Assembly (NCBI GenBank): GCA_947479475.1
Contig: CANJZW010000007.1
Span: 1 to 64,000, forward strand
Direction: 5' to 3'
Length of the DNA: 64,000 bases
Origin: Chthoniobacteraceae bacterium
GTDB taxonomy: Bacteria > Verrucomicrobiota > Verrucomicrobiia > Chthoniobacterales > Chthoniobacteraceae
Made by a program: the position numbers and the translations under genes. Positions 17,243-25,194 of the stretch are shown one piece after another (within the stretch, counting starts at the first letter, position 1; each line of letters opens with the position of its first letter). The notes beneath the pieces were generated by a model. That model saw nothing but the letters and a program-made list of their open reading frames with translations. It ran no database searches and was not told where the DNA came from.

Positions 17243-17659
17243 TCAACCGATCACGCTCACAACCACCGTGCGGCGGTGCGGCGCGCGGCGGTGTTCGAAT
17301 AGGAAAATCCCCTGCCAGGTTCCCAGTTGAAGACTCCCCTGAGCCACAGGGATCGCCTCACTCGTGCGCGTCAGCACCATGCGCAAATGAGAGGGCATAT
17401 CGTCCGGCCCCTCGTCGGTGTGGACGAAATACTCGGTGTTTTCGGGCACCAGTTTCTCAAAAAAGGTATGCAGATCGACCCGGGCGGAGGGGTCGGCGTT
17501 TTCGTAGATGACCAGGCTGGCGCTCGTGTGCTGAACGAAGACGGTGACAAGCCCTGTTTGAACGCCGCTTTCCCGCAGGATGTGCGCGACGGCTTCGGTG
17601 ATTTCCGTGGTGCCCTTGCCCCGGGTTGCGACGGTGAAGGAACTGGTAAAGGCGCTCAT
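17243..17659 (-). CDS. yjbQ: YjbQ / UPF0047 family protein
   Basis: The product has 138 residues, the usual length for this family. It contains VFVQHTSASLVIYENADPS, DEGPDDMPSHLRMVLT and GTWQGIFLFEHR, the blocks that form the conserved active-site pocket with its His and Glu residues. Members were annotated as secondary thiamine-phosphate synthases from a weak suppressor activity; the physiological role is unsettled. I chose ATG 17659 (MSAFTSSFTVATRGKG) because the family starts there; the longer frame upstream is not conserved. yebC is divergent, 81 bases away. Confidence 0.9.
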   Translation of the reverse strand: MSAFTSSFTVATRGKGTTEITEAVAHILRESGVQTGLVTVFVQHTSASLVIYENADPSARVDLHTFFEKLVPENTEYFVHTDEGPDDMPSHLRMVLTRTSEAIPVAQGSLQLGTWQGIFLFEHRRAPHRRTVVVSVIG

Positions 17660-17740
17660 GCACCGCATCCCAAGCCAACAACACCCCTTTGGCAAATGCT
17701 GTTTACGCGGGGCGGCAGATCCGTTAGTTTCCATTCACTT

Positions 17741-18472
17741 ATGGGTCGTCAGTGGTTACTCGCCAAACGTCAGGTCAACGCAAAGAAACGCTCCGCCGCC
17801 ACGGGTAAAATCGTGAAGGAAATTTCGGTCGCCGCCAAAATGGGCGGAGCCGATCCGGATGGGAACCCCCGGCTTTTCGCCGCGATTGAAAAGGCGCGCA
17901 GGGACTCTGTCTCACGCGATGTCATCGAGCGCGCCGTCAAAAAGGGAGCCGGCGTGGGAGAAGAAAAAATGCTCATGGAGGAGGTCGCCTTCGAAGGCTA
18001 CGCCCCCCACAAGGTGGCCGTCATCGTGGACGTGCTCACGGACAACAACAACCGGACCGCCCCCGAGCTCCGGGTCCTTTTCAAAAAGGGCCAGCTTGGC
18101 GCCCCGGGCAGCAACAAGTTTTTGTTCGACCATGTAGGTCTCGTCGAAGCCCACCACGCCCCCGACGGCGTTGATCCGGAGGAGGCCGCCATCGAGGCCG
18201 GGGCCCAGAATTTCGAGCCCCTCACCCACGAGCAAAACGACGATATCCCAGCCGACGCTTTGGGCATCCGTTTCATCACGGAGCGCGCCGATCTGCACGC
18301 GGTCTCCAAATGGTTGGGAGCCCATGGCTGGACCATCGTCACGTGTGAGATGGGTTATCTGCCCAAGAATTTTCCCGAGCTGACCGAAGCGCAGCAGACG
18401 GAGGTGGCGGAGTTTTTGGAAAGCCTGGATGAACACGACGACGTCCACCGGGTGTGGGCGGCGGTCCGCTAA
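17741..18472 (+). CDS. yebC: YebC/PmpR family protein (translation/transcription factor)
   Basis: The product has 243 residues with the full three-domain YebC layout: an N-terminal basic helical segment (NAKKRSAATGKIVKEISVAA), the middle block FEGYAPHKVAVIVDVLTDNN followed by NRTAPELR, and the C-terminal DDIPADALGIRF. The N-terminus reads MGRQWLLAKRQV rather than the usual MAGHSKWANIKHRK, a divergent version of the same segment. YebC proteins bind nucleic acid; some relieve ribosome stalling at proline runs and others act as transcription regulators. A strong terminator hairpin follows immediately, so the gene is probably monocistronic. Confidence 0.93.
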   Translation: MGRQWLLAKRQVNAKKRSAATGKIVKEISVAAKMGGADPDGNPRLFAAIEKARRDSVSRDVIERAVKKGAGVGEEKMLMEEVAFEGYAPHKVAVIVDVLTDNNNRTAPELRVLFKKGQLGAPGSNKFLFDHVGLVEAHHAPDGVDPEEAAIEAGAQNFEPLTHEQNDDIPADALGIRFITERADLHAVSKWLGAHGWTIVTCEMGYLPKNFPELTEAQQTEVAEFLESLDEHDDVHRVWAAVR

Positions 18473-18484
18473 AGCGGAGTTTTT

Positions 18485-18524
18485 AAAAAAAGAGGGCGCC
18501 GCCGGAAAGCGGCGCTCTTTTTTT
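18485..18524 (+). terminator. Intrinsic terminator after yebC
   Basis: An A-run and AGAG (18485-18494) pair with CTCT and a T-run (18515-18524), and CGCCGC pairs with GCGGCG around a short loop, with a two-base GG bulge on the left arm. The hairpin starts 12 bases after the yebC stop. The A-run/T-run symmetry means it could also stop transcription arriving from the opposite strand, where mnmG ends at 18746. Confidence 0.85.
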
Positions 18525-18611
18525 GGGTGCGGACGGCTGGTGTAAGGGTTCCGACGGTTTGAGGTTCGCGGACGAAGACGCTTCGGGCGTTGGAAGGGCT
18601 TGAAACAGGCT

Positions 18612-18672
18612 TAAAACGCCGGAAAGGGCCCTTAAAGCCCCCTCATCCCTTTCCCGAGGGTCACGATAGCGG
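18612..18672 (-). repeat. Left arm of a 61-bp inverted repeat flanking mnmG
   Basis: Read on the minus strand, this 61-base block matches 20723-20783 on the plus strand at 54 of 61 positions without gaps. The outer 19 bases (CCGCTATCGTGACCCTCGG) and the inner 16 (CCTTTCCGGCGTTTTA) are identical; the seven mismatches lie between them. The block sits between the yebC terminator and the mnmG 3' end. I found no further copy by eye in the window. Confidence 0.85.
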
Positions 18673-18702
18673 AAGATGACCAAAAAAACGGGCTTTCGCG
18701 CA

Positions 18703-18720
18703 TTGTTCCACGTGGAACAA
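18703..18720. other. parS-like ParB-binding palindrome 1
   Basis: TTGTTCCACGTGGAACAA is a perfect 18-bp palindrome. Its 16-bp core TGTTCCACGTGGAACA closely matches the known bacterial chromosomal parS consensus (TGTTNCACGTGAAACA type). It is intergenic, 26 bases downstream of the mnmG stop. ParB binding here is inferred. Confidence 0.8.
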
Positions 18721-18745
18721 CACCCCTCCACCCCCGCCGACCCGC

Positions 18746-20623
18746 TCACTCCCCCTCGTGCCAGGCCGCCTTCGGTTTTTCCAGCAACAGCGCCAGCAAC
18801 GCCACATCCGCCGGCGTCACCCCGCTGATCCGCCCCGCCTGACCCAACGTCGCCGGCCGCAGCTTCGCCAGCTTCTGCCGCGTCTCCGACCGCAGCCCCC
18901 GCACCCGGGTGTAGTCTAGCTCTCCAGGCAGCGCCTTGCCGTCCATCCCCCGCAGCTTTTCCACCGCCGCGTGCTGGCGCGTGATGTACCCCGCATACCG
19001 CAAATCAATTTCCACCGCCTCCCACGCCTCCGCCGGATAACCCGCGCGAATTTCCTCCGGCAGTTCCTCCCAATGCGTCTCCGGCCGGCGCAGCCATCCA
19101 GCCACCCGGCCCTCGCCAAAACGGGTCTGCTCGGCGTATCCCTTCAACGCCTCCAACTGCAACCGGCGCGCCTCCGCCTTCTCCGCGCGCCCGGCGTCCA
19201 CCAGACCCGCCGCATGCGCAAGCGGGGTGAGGCGCAGATCCGCGTTGTCGTGCCGCAGGAGCAGACGATGCTCGGCCCGGCTGGTGAACATCCGGTAGGG
19301 CTCCTCGGTGCCGCGCAACACCAAGTCGTCCACCAGCACTCCAAGGTAGGCGTCCGCACGGCTCAGGATAAGGGGCGGCCGCCCCAGGATTTTGAGCCCT
19401 GCATTGGCCCCTGCCAGCAGACCCTGTCCCGCGGCCTCCTCATAGCCGGAGGTGCCGTTGATCTGTCCGGCGAAATAAAGGCCCGGCAGCCGCTTCGTTT
19501 CCAGGGTAAGTTCCAGCTGGGTCGGGGGGCAGTAGTCGTATTCCACCGCGTAACCGGGGCGCAAAATCACGGCTTTTTCGAGGCCGGGGACGGTGTGCAG
19601 GAAAGCGTACTGGACCTCCAGGGGGAGCGAGGTGGAGATGCCGTTCACGTAGAACTCTTCGGTGTGGCGCCCCTCCGGCTCGAGGAAAAGCTGGTGGCGG
19701 TCCTTCTCGGCAAACTTCACCACCTTGTCTTCAATGGAGGGGCAGTAGCGCGGGCCCACCCCCTCGATGCGGCCGGAATAGAGGGGGGACTGGTGGAGGT
19801 TTTCGCGGATGATATCGTGGGTGCGGGTGTTGGTGTAGGTGCTCCAGCAGGGCATTTGTTCCACGTGGAACACGCCGTTTTCCCAGCGGTTCAGCGTAAA
19901 GATATCGTTGGGCCCGCCCTGGATCCGCTCCGGCACACTCGAAAAAGGCAGGGGCACTTCATCCCCACCCTGCACCTCGCACTGCGAAAAATCGACGCTC
20001 CTTCCGTTCAGCCGGCAGGGTGTCCCCGTCTTAAACCGGCCCACTTCAAACCCGATCTCCCGCAGACTGTCGCTCAGCGTGGACACCGTATCCCCCAGTC
20101 TCCCCCCCACGGCGTTTTGCAGACCCACATGGAGCAGCCCCCTCATGAAGGTCCCGGTCGTCACCACCACCGAACGCCCCAGGATCCTCAACCCCAGACT
20201 CGTCTCCACCCCCGAAACGCCATCCCCGTCCCGCAAGATCCGGACCGCATTGCCCTGGCAGAGGGTCAGGTTCGCAGCGCGCTCCAGCTCCACCTTCGCC
20301 CGAAACTGGTACGCCTTCTTGTCGCACTGCGCCCGGGGCGAACGCACGCTCGGACCCTTCCGCGCATTCAGCATCCGGAACTGGATCCCCGTCGCGTCCG
20401 TATTCAATCCCATGAAGCCCCCCAGCGCGTCAATCTCCCGGACGATCTGCCCCTTCGCCTGTCCACCGATCGCCGGATTGCAGGACATCTGCCCGATCGA
20501 GTCCAAGTTCTGCGTCAGCATCAAGGTCGAGCAACCCAGCCGCGCCGCCGCCAGAGCCGCCTCGATCCCGGCATGCCCGGCGCCTAGGACAATGACATCG
20601 TAATGGGTCGGGAGCGTGTACAT
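18746..20623 (-). CDS. mnmG: tRNA uridine-5-carboxymethylaminomethyl modification enzyme, FAD subunit
   Basis: The product (625 residues) is the GidA/MnmG flavoprotein, which with MnmE forms cmnm5U or nm5U at wobble position 34 of certain tRNAs. It shows the Rossmann motif [18 protein letters not shown], then [51 protein letters not shown] and the C-terminal helical MnmE-binding domain. ATG 20623 ([14 protein letters not shown]) is the family start. A parS-like palindrome is embedded in the coding sequence at 19857-19872 and encodes VFHVEQ. In many bacteria mnmG lies close to oriC and parAB, which fits this region. Confidence 0.96.
   Translation of the reverse strand: MYTLPTHYDVIVLGAGHAGIEAALAAARLGCSTLMLTQNLDSIGQMSCNPAIGGQAKGQIVREIDALGGFMGLNTDATGIQFRMLNARKGPSVRSPRAQCDKKAYQFRAKVELERAANLTLCQGNAVRILRDGDGVSGVETSLGLRILGRSVVVTTGTFMRGLLHVGLQNAVGGRLGDTVSTLSDSLREIGFEVGRFKTGTPCRLNGRSVDFSQCEVQGGDEVPLPFSSVPERIQGGPNDIFTLNRWENGVFHVEQMPCWSTYTNTRTHDIIRENLHQSPLYSGRIEGVGPRYCPSIEDKVVKFAEKDRHQLFLEPEGRHTEEFYVNGISTSLPLEVQYAFLHTVPGLEKAVILRPGYAVEYDYCPPTQLELTLETKRLPGLYFAGQINGTSGYEEAAGQGLLAGANAGLKILGRPPLILSRADAYLGVLVDDLVLRGTEEPYRMFTSRAEHRLLLRHDNADLRLTPLAHAAGLVDAGRAEKAEARRLQLEALKGYAEQTRFGEGRVAGWLRRPETHWEELPEEIRAGYPAEAWEAVEIDLRYAGYITRQHAAVEKLRGMDGKALPGELDYTRVRGLRSETRQKLAKLRPATLGQAGRISGVTPADVALLALLLEKPKAAWHEGE
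19857..19872. other. parS-like ParB-binding palindrome 2 (inside mnmG)
   Basis: TGTTCCACGTGGAACA is identical to the 16-bp core of the sites at 18704 and 22075. It is embedded in the mnmG reading frame, where it encodes FHVEQ in what I take to be a variable region before the PCWSTYTNT block. Location of a parS site within a coding sequence is common. Confidence 0.8.
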
Positions 20624-20679
20624 GAAAACAAGCCTACCACAGCCCGGTATCGGGTGGGCAGTTCCTTTTGGCGGCACAC

Positions 20680-20701
20680 CGCGGCGGAAAGCCGCGTTTT
20701 T
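20680..20701 (+). terminator. Hairpin followed by five T residues upstream of mnmG
   Basis: CGCGGC (20680-20685) pairs with GCCGCG (20691-20696) around GGAAA, followed by TTTTT on the plus strand. It lies 57 bases upstream of the mnmG start, and no plus-strand gene precedes it closely. It could stop antisense transcription running out of mnmG or act in the leader on the opposite strand. The function is uncertain. Confidence 0.4.
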
Positions 20702-20722
20702 GGGGCAAAAAAGCACCCGCCG

Positions 20723-20783
20723 CCGCTATCGTGACCCTCGGAAGAGAGGAGAGGGGCCTTTAAGGGGCCTTTCCGGCGTTTTA
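20723..20783 (+). repeat. Right arm of the 61-bp inverted repeat flanking mnmG
   Basis: This is the plus-strand partner of 18612-18672 (54 of 61 identical). It lies in the 281-base gap between the NifS-like gene and mnmG, both on the minus strand. The rest of the gap holds the hairpin at 20680-20701 and no recognisable gene. Confidence 0.85.
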
Positions 20784-20904
20784 GGGGGTCAAAAGCAGGT
20801 TTTGCGGCGCGATCTTGGCTGCCGCCGACAATCTATAAGGAACCCGCTCCCTCCCGCTTCCAACACGTCCATTTCTGCGCTTAAAAATCACCCCACCCAC
20901 CGGG

Positions 20905-22059
20905 TCAGCGCCACCGCGCCAAAACCCCGCTCATCCGCTGCACCACCTCCGCCCAATCCGCCGGCCCGGTTTCCCACCCACCGCTCAAACGCAGCACCCG
21001 GTCACTCACCCCGGCGGACACACCCATCGCCGCGAGGACGGCTGAGGGTTTCTCTTTTCCACTGGCACAAGCCGACCCACTCGACGCCGCAACTCCAGCA
21101 GCGTCGAGACGCACCACCCATCTCTGCCGGCAATCCGACAACTCCGGTGCCACCACACTAATCGTATTCCAAAGCCGCGGACTCCCGGCTCCCAGGATCT
21201 CCGCCCCCGGCAGCGCGGCCAATAAGAGCCGCTCCGTTTCCGCCCGCTCTTCCAACCGCCGGGTGATTTCCCCAAAGCGCCCCTCACACGCGCGCAGCGC
21301 GCCCGCGAGAGCTGCGACCCCCGCCACATTTTGAGTCCCGGCCCGCCGGCCTTCCTCCTGCGGCCCTCCCTCCAAAAGGCCCCTGAACCCTCCGGGCGCC
21401 TTTAGAAAACCCACTCCCACGGGAGCCCCGCATTTGTGTCCACTCCCGAAGAGATAGTCGCAATCCCCAAGGCCGCTGGCAGGCAGACGACCCAGCCACT
21501 GGGTGGCGTCGCAAATCAGCGGCACGTTTTGCGCCCGGCACAAGGCGAGCGCCTCAGCCCAGGGTTGGAGCACGCCGGTCTCATTGTTTGCGGCCATCAG
21601 CGCCAGGGCAGCCGGTTTCGCACTGGCCAAGAGGGCCTCCAGGAGCTCCAGATTAAGCACGCCCGCCTGGGTTACCGGCAATTCTCGGACCCTCTTTGGA
21701 AAGTACCGGGCGGCGGCCTCAGCCACACACGGGTGTTCAATGGCGGAAATCCAGACCTCCGGGAAGCTCTCGGAGCAGCCAGAACGGCCAGAACCCCCAG
21801 AACCCCCGGAACCGTTTGCGAGGTGGGCGAAAACAGAATTTGCAGACTCTGTGGCTCCGCTCGTCCAGACAAGGGAGGAGGGGGCGCAGGAAAGATGCCC
21901 GCCCAGAAATTCGCGGGCTGCTTCGAGAGCGACCTCGGCGCGTTGACCGGGCCGGTGCTGGCTGGAGGGATTGGCGGGATAGCGCTCCTGGGCTTCGAGC
22001 CAGGCGTCCCTCGCCGCCGGGAGCAGGGGGGCCGTTGCGTTGTGATCGAAATAAAGCAT
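20905..22059 (-). CDS. NifS-like cysteine desulfurase / aminotransferase class V
   Basis: The product (384 residues) is a PLP enzyme of the NifS/IscS fold. It has MLYFDHNATAP at the start, the PLP lysine in FGSGHKCGAPVGVG, and the catalytic loop Cys in SSGSACASG. These enzymes release sulfur from cysteine as persulfide for Fe-S clusters or tRNA thiolation. A Gly/Ser-rich insertion (GSGGSGGSGRSG) encoded by 9-base tandem repeats lies between the PLP-domain blocks SVFAHLAN and VWISAIEHP. ATG 22059 fits the family start; the frame is open far upstream without conservation. A second desulfurase is at 37783, so this one may serve a specialised pathway. Confidence 0.85.
   Translation of the reverse strand: MLYFDHNATAPLLPAARDAWLEAQERYPANPSSQHRPGQRAEVALEAAREFLGGHLSCAPSSLVWTSGATESANSVFAHLANGSGGSGGSGRSGCSESFPEVWISAIEHPCVAEAAARYFPKRVRELPVTQAGVLNLELLEALLASAKPAALALMAANNETGVLQPWAEALALCRAQNVPLICDATQWLGRLPASGLGDCDYLFGSGHKCGAPVGVGFLKAPGGFRGLLEGGPQEEGRRAGTQNVAGVAALAGALRACEGRFGEITRRLEERAETERLLLAALPGAEILGAGSPRLWNTISVVAPELSDCRQRWVVRLDAAGVAASSGSACASGKEKPSAVLAAMGVSAGVSDRVLRLSGGWETGPADWAEVVQRMSGVLARWR
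21779..21814 (+). repeat. Four 9-bp tandem units inside the NifS-like gene
   Basis: The plus strand reads CCAGAACGG, CCAGAACCC, CCAGAACCC, CCGGAACCG in succession. On the coding strand these keep frame and encode a Gly-Ser-Gly run in a surface loop. Exact 9-base periodicity suggests expansion by replication slippage. Confidence 0.8.
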
Positions 22060-22074
22060 GCGTTGGAGAGGCTG

Positions 22075-22090
22075 TGTTCCACGTGGAACA
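22075..22090. other. parS-like ParB-binding palindrome 3
   Basis: TGTTCCACGTGGAACA, identical to the other two sites, lies 15 bases upstream of the NifS-like start codon and 7 bases after the CPBP protease stop, so it is squeezed into the intergenic gap. ParB occupancy here could affect expression of the NifS-like gene. Confidence 0.8.
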
Positions 22091-22097
22091 ATCCCAC

Positions 22098-22991
22098 TCA
22101 AGCCGGGGAGTTCCCCCCTTGCGGACGGACCCGGGTCACACCCCATACCACCACTCCCGCCAGAAACAGGACAAGCACCGGCGCCAGCCCGATTTGAAGC
22201 TCCGGCCCCACCCACGGCCACTTGAGCGCAACGCGCTCCGTGCCCCGTGAAAACAGCGCCTTCACAAAAACAAGGCCCGCGTGTAACCCAATGCTCATCC
22301 ACAGCGAACCCGTCCGCATCGCCGCCAGGCCCAGCACCAGCCCGAAAACCAGAAGCGTGCCGAACCCTCCCAGCAGCAGCAAAGGCTCTGAAAACTGATG
22401 AAACATATGCGGCACCAGTTCAAACCCCGAGGCCCATCCCACCGCAGCCACCTTTACCGAGGGGTCCGGTTTGAGAAAATGCACCACCGCAAACAACCCG
22501 CTCGTCCACCACAAGGCCGCCCACGCCCCCTGCCGGCGCTCGATTAAACCCGAGATCGCCCCCCGAAAAAGAGTCTCCTCCAGCAACCCAACCACCACCC
22601 CGGAACACAACGCCTTCACCCAACCCGGCCATCCAGGCACCCCCTCCAAACGATAACACCCCTCCCACACGTACCCAGCGCCCAGGAACGCCATCACCCC
22701 GGCACCCAGAACAAAGCCCCCCGAGAACCGCACCCAGCGTCTTGAATCCCTCCCAAACACCGCTGGCGCCCAGTCCCTCACCCCCAGCCAGCGCACCAAA
22801 GGCCAAAGCAAAACCACGGCCGATACCAGCAGGCTCCGGTTGAAATATTTCTGAAAAGCGTACTTCTTTAAAAACAGCAGCCAACCCGCATCCATCAGCC
22901 CGTGCGCCGCCCAGTACAAAGGCGGAGCCAGAAGCGCTCCCCCCGCAAGCACTGCGCACAAATACACCAAGATTTTTCCAAACTCTTTCAC
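22098..22991 (-). CDS. CPBP-family intramembrane glutamic endopeptidase
   Basis: The product (297 residues) is a polytopic membrane protein of the CPBP (Abi/CAAX protease) family. The first catalytic motif is LLEETLFRGAISGLI (the EExxxR Glu pair); the His-containing helices are FAVVHFLKPD and MSIGLHAGLVF. Bacterial members cleave prenylated or other membrane substrates; some give immunity to bacteriocins. I set the start at GTG 22991 because GGAGG lies at ideal spacing just before it; the ATG further upstream has no such site and would add a non-conserved Gly-rich tail. It is co-oriented with the NifS-like gene. Confidence 0.82.
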   Translation of the reverse strand: MKEFGKILVYLCAVLAGGALLAPPLYWAAHGLMDAGWLLFLKKYAFQKYFNRSLLVSAVVLLWPLVRWLGVRDWAPAVFGRDSRRWVRFSGGFVLGAGVMAFLGAGYVWEGCYRLEGVPGWPGWVKALCSGVVVGLLEETLFRGAISGLIERRQGAWAALWWTSGLFAVVHFLKPDPSVKVAAVGWASGFELVPHMFHQFSEPLLLLGGFGTLLVFGLVLGLAAMRTGSLWMSIGLHAGLVFVKALFSRGTERVALKWPWVGPELQIGLAPVLVLFLAGVVVWGVTRVRPQGGNSPA

Positions 22992-23094
22992 GCAGCCTCC
23001 ATTCTTACCGTTTCCCAGCCCCGCTCCACACCAAAACCACCCACCACCACCGTTTCCCGTGGAAACTCGGGCCACTCACAGGCAGGGTGGGGGC

Positions 23095-23385
23095 ATGCGA
23101 AATGTTCACGTGTGGAAAACCGTCGGCGAAGACGGTGAAAAAAGGGAGGCCCGCGCCGAGCGCTTTGGAGGCAAATGGCGCTTCCAAGCCAAACGCCGCT
23201 CCGAGGCCGTCTGGACCTACTACGACTCCCCAAGCGTCGAGGACCTCGAGGCCCTGCGCGATATTCTCTGGCGCAAATACCAACGCAAACGCCTCCCATG
23301 GGACGACGTCGAGGACCTGGACCGCATGCTGGAAGAAAGGCGCACACAAAGCCTGGACACTACGGAAACACCGGAAACCCACTAA
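23095..23385 (+). CDS. Conserved-looking small cytoplasmic protein of unknown function
   Basis: I do not recognise a named family. The product has 96 residues, is rich in charged residues and aromatics, and has no signal peptide or membrane segment. A short beta-rich start (RNVHVWKTVGEDGEKREAR, WRFQAKRRSEAVWTYYD) is followed by a helical half (VEDLEALRDILWRKYQRKR, WDDVEDLDRMLEER). The run AGGGTGGGGG directly precedes ATG 23095. The codon pattern and lack of an alternative frame support a real gene. It is divergent from the CPBP gene and converges on the ThuA gene. Confidence 0.6.
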   Translation: MRNVHVWKTVGEDGEKREARAERFGGKWRFQAKRRSEAVWTYYDSPSVEDLEALRDILWRKYQRKRLPWDDVEDLDRMLEERRTQSLDTTETPETH

Positions 23386-23394
23386 GGCTTCCCA

Positions 23395-24189
23395 CTACTT
23401 CGTCCCCCCCTCCAGACGCCCGCAGGTCCAAAGCAGCCCGCGCGTCACAAGATCCAAATATTCAGGAGCCGCCATCACCGCGTTTGTGTGCCCCAGAGAG
23501 GTCGAAAAGGTGCGCAGTTTCCCCACCGTGTTCACCCATATCACGGGATTCTGCACCTTGAGTTTCTCCGTATAGGAGTGCGCCAGAACCGTCGCGCTAT
23601 CGTACACCTTTTCCAAAATGTAGAGCTCATCCTTCTCCGGCGTCGTGAACTCCGCAGGGAACCCGCGCATCACCGGATGCGTCCCCTCGGCCGTTTTCAC
23701 CGTCAAAACCGCCCCGGGCTCGTGGTACATGCTTTTCGCCCCGATCAACTCCCTCCACAGGTTCGCGTCCTCATCAGCCGCCATCCGATAGCTGTGCATA
23801 GCGCAGTGCAAAAACACCGCCGGTACGTTCCCCTCGGTGTGCGCTTTCGCAATCCGCTTCAACGTTGCAGAATCCTTCATCGCTCCATAGCACTCGTTGT
23901 GGACAACCACATCGTAACCTTCTGCCCAGTTGTCTTTTGCATAAGCCGTCGACAAGTGCTCCCGGGACGCCGCCACATCCTTCCCATCCACCATTTCGAC
24001 GTCGTGAACGATCGTCCATTCCACAGGGGCCCGCGCTGAAATGCCCTCGGAGAGAATTCGCTTTTGATTGCTGTAGTCGTGGCAGCAACCGCCGGTGATC
24101 ATCAGAGCCCGCAGAGGCCTGGCAGGCTCGGCAAAAAGGCTGCCCGCAAAGAGGGCACCAATCAGGAAAAACTGGGTTAATACGCGCAT
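23395..24189 (-). CDS. Secreted ThuA-like domain protein
   Basis: The product (264 residues) has a signal peptide (VLTQFFLIGALFAGSLFA) and a ThuA-like fold of the class I glutamine amidotransferase type. Visible blocks are ALMITGGCCHDYSNQKRIL, YDVVVHNECYGAM, AVFLHCAMHSYR and THPVMRGFPAEF, followed by VIWVNTVGKLRTFSTSLGHT. ThuA was linked to trehalose utilisation in rhizobia; secreted relatives are abundant in Verrucomicrobiota and Planctomycetota, with undefined sugar-related roles. The gene is divergent from the ABC transporter genes. Confidence 0.88.
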   Translation of the reverse strand: MRVLTQFFLIGALFAGSLFAEPARPLRALMITGGCCHDYSNQKRILSEGISARAPVEWTIVHDVEMVDGKDVAASREHLSTAYAKDNWAEGYDVVVHNECYGAMKDSATLKRIAKAHTEGNVPAVFLHCAMHSYRMAADEDANLWRELIGAKSMYHEPGAVLTVKTAEGTHPVMRGFPAEFTTPEKDELYILEKVYDSATVLAHSYTEKLKVQNPVIWVNTVGKLRTFSTSLGHTNAVMAAPEYLDLVTRGLLWTCGRLEGGTK

Positions 24190-24315
24190 CCTTCACACGT
24201 TGCCCAAGCCTGAAAAAAAGGCACGCGCAGAAACGCTCCGCCTCACAGAAAAACACCCCCTCATCTTTGATATGACAAGCCCCTCCAGAACCTCTAAGAT
24301 TCCACCTACCATCCC

Positions 24316-25194
24316 GTGAGTACTTCTGCCATTTCCATCCAGAATCTCTCCAAGGAATTTCACGTGCCGTTCCGGCGTGAACCAGTTCGTGCCGTCCAAA
24401 ATCTTTCACTGGAAGTTCCTGCTGGCGAGGTGTATGGACTCCTTGGTCCGAACGGCTCAGGCAAGAGCACGACCATGAAAATCCTGCTGGGGCTCGTCTC
24501 CCCAACCGCCGGCTCCAGCTTCATTTTCAACGTCAATTCAAAGCAGGTGGAAAGCCGCGAAAGCGTCGGTTTCCTCCCCGAAAACCCGTATTTTTACAAA
24601 TATTTGACCGGCCTGGAGACGCTCCTTTTCTTTGGCAAACTCTGCGGTCTCCAAGGAAAACCGCTCCAGGAAAAAGCCCGCCACATGCTTCAAACCGTCG
24701 GACTCTCCGACGCCGCAGACCGTCGCCTGGGCGGCTACTCCAAAGGCATGCTCCAGCGCATCGGGCTCGCCCAAGCGCTCATCGGAGACCCGCACCTGCT
24801 CGTGCTCGACGAACCGACGGCAGGCGTCGACCCCGCCGGCTCGCACGAGATCCGGGACCTCATTCTACAGTTTAAGTCTCAGGGCATCACGGTTTTGCTT
24901 TGTTCACATATGCTCAACCAGGTGCAGGAAATCTGCGACCGTATCGGCGTGATGAACCACGGCAAACTCGTCGCCGAAGGCCGCCTCGACGACCTCATCT
25001 CAGCCCCCAACCAGACTGAACTGGTCCTGGAAAACGCCTCCCCCTCGCTGATCGAGGCCTTCGGTCGCCTCGCCACCGACTCCGGGGCGCGCCTCCTCGA
25101 CCAACGCAAACCGCACGCGGATCTGGAACGCTTCTTCCTGAAAATCACGCAACCCAAACCCGAGGCGCCCTCAACCCCCGGCCGCACATCATGA
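24316..25194 (+). CDS. ABC transporter ATP-binding protein (ABC-2 type exporter)
   Basis: The product has 292 residues. The nucleotide-binding domain shows Walker A (GPNGSGKST), the signature (GGYSKGMLQRIG), Walker B (LLVLDEPTAGVDP) and the switch His in LLCSHML. The C-terminal part carries a regulatory extension typical of NatA/CcmA-like exporters. The start is GTG 24316 (STSAISIQNLSKEFHV). The stop overlaps the permease start by ATGA, so the two subunits are coupled in translation. The substrate is unknown; no periplasmic binding protein is present, which fits an exporter. Confidence 0.93.
   Translation: MSTSAISIQNLSKEFHVPFRREPVRAVQNLSLEVPAGEVYGLLGPNGSGKSTTMKILLGLVSPTAGSSFIFNVNSKQVESRESVGFLPENPYFYKYLTGLETLLFFGKLCGLQGKPLQEKARHMLQTVGLSDAADRRLGGYSKGMLQRIGLAQALIGDPHLLVLDEPTAGVDPAGSHEIRDLILQFKSQGITVLLCSHMLNQVQEICDRIGVMNHGKLVAEGRLDDLISAPNQTELVLENASPSLIEAFGRLATDSGARLLDQRKPHADLERFFLKITQPKPEAPSTPGRTS

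Noticed and set aside
18483-18749. Open frame of 88 codons on the minus strand downstream of mnmG
   Set aside because: It spans the yebC terminator, the inverted-repeat arm and a parS site; similarity to a peptide near 20720 comes from the inverted DNA repeat, not from coding homology.
18971-20587. Open frame of 538 codons on the plus strand opposite mnmG
   Set aside because: It lies wholly antisense to mnmG, its predicted protein is rich in Arg, His, Pro and Gln without any domain, and it arises from GC-rich codon structure on the other strand.
23111-23119. Single TTTTCCACA matches (for example here and at 12244) as DnaA boxes
   Set aside because: They are isolated, lie in coding sequence and are relaxed matches expected by chance.
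24190-24315. Origin at the change of gene direction near 24.2 kb
   Set aside because: The gap has no DnaA boxes or AT-rich stretch, and plus-strand composition stays C-rich on both sides.
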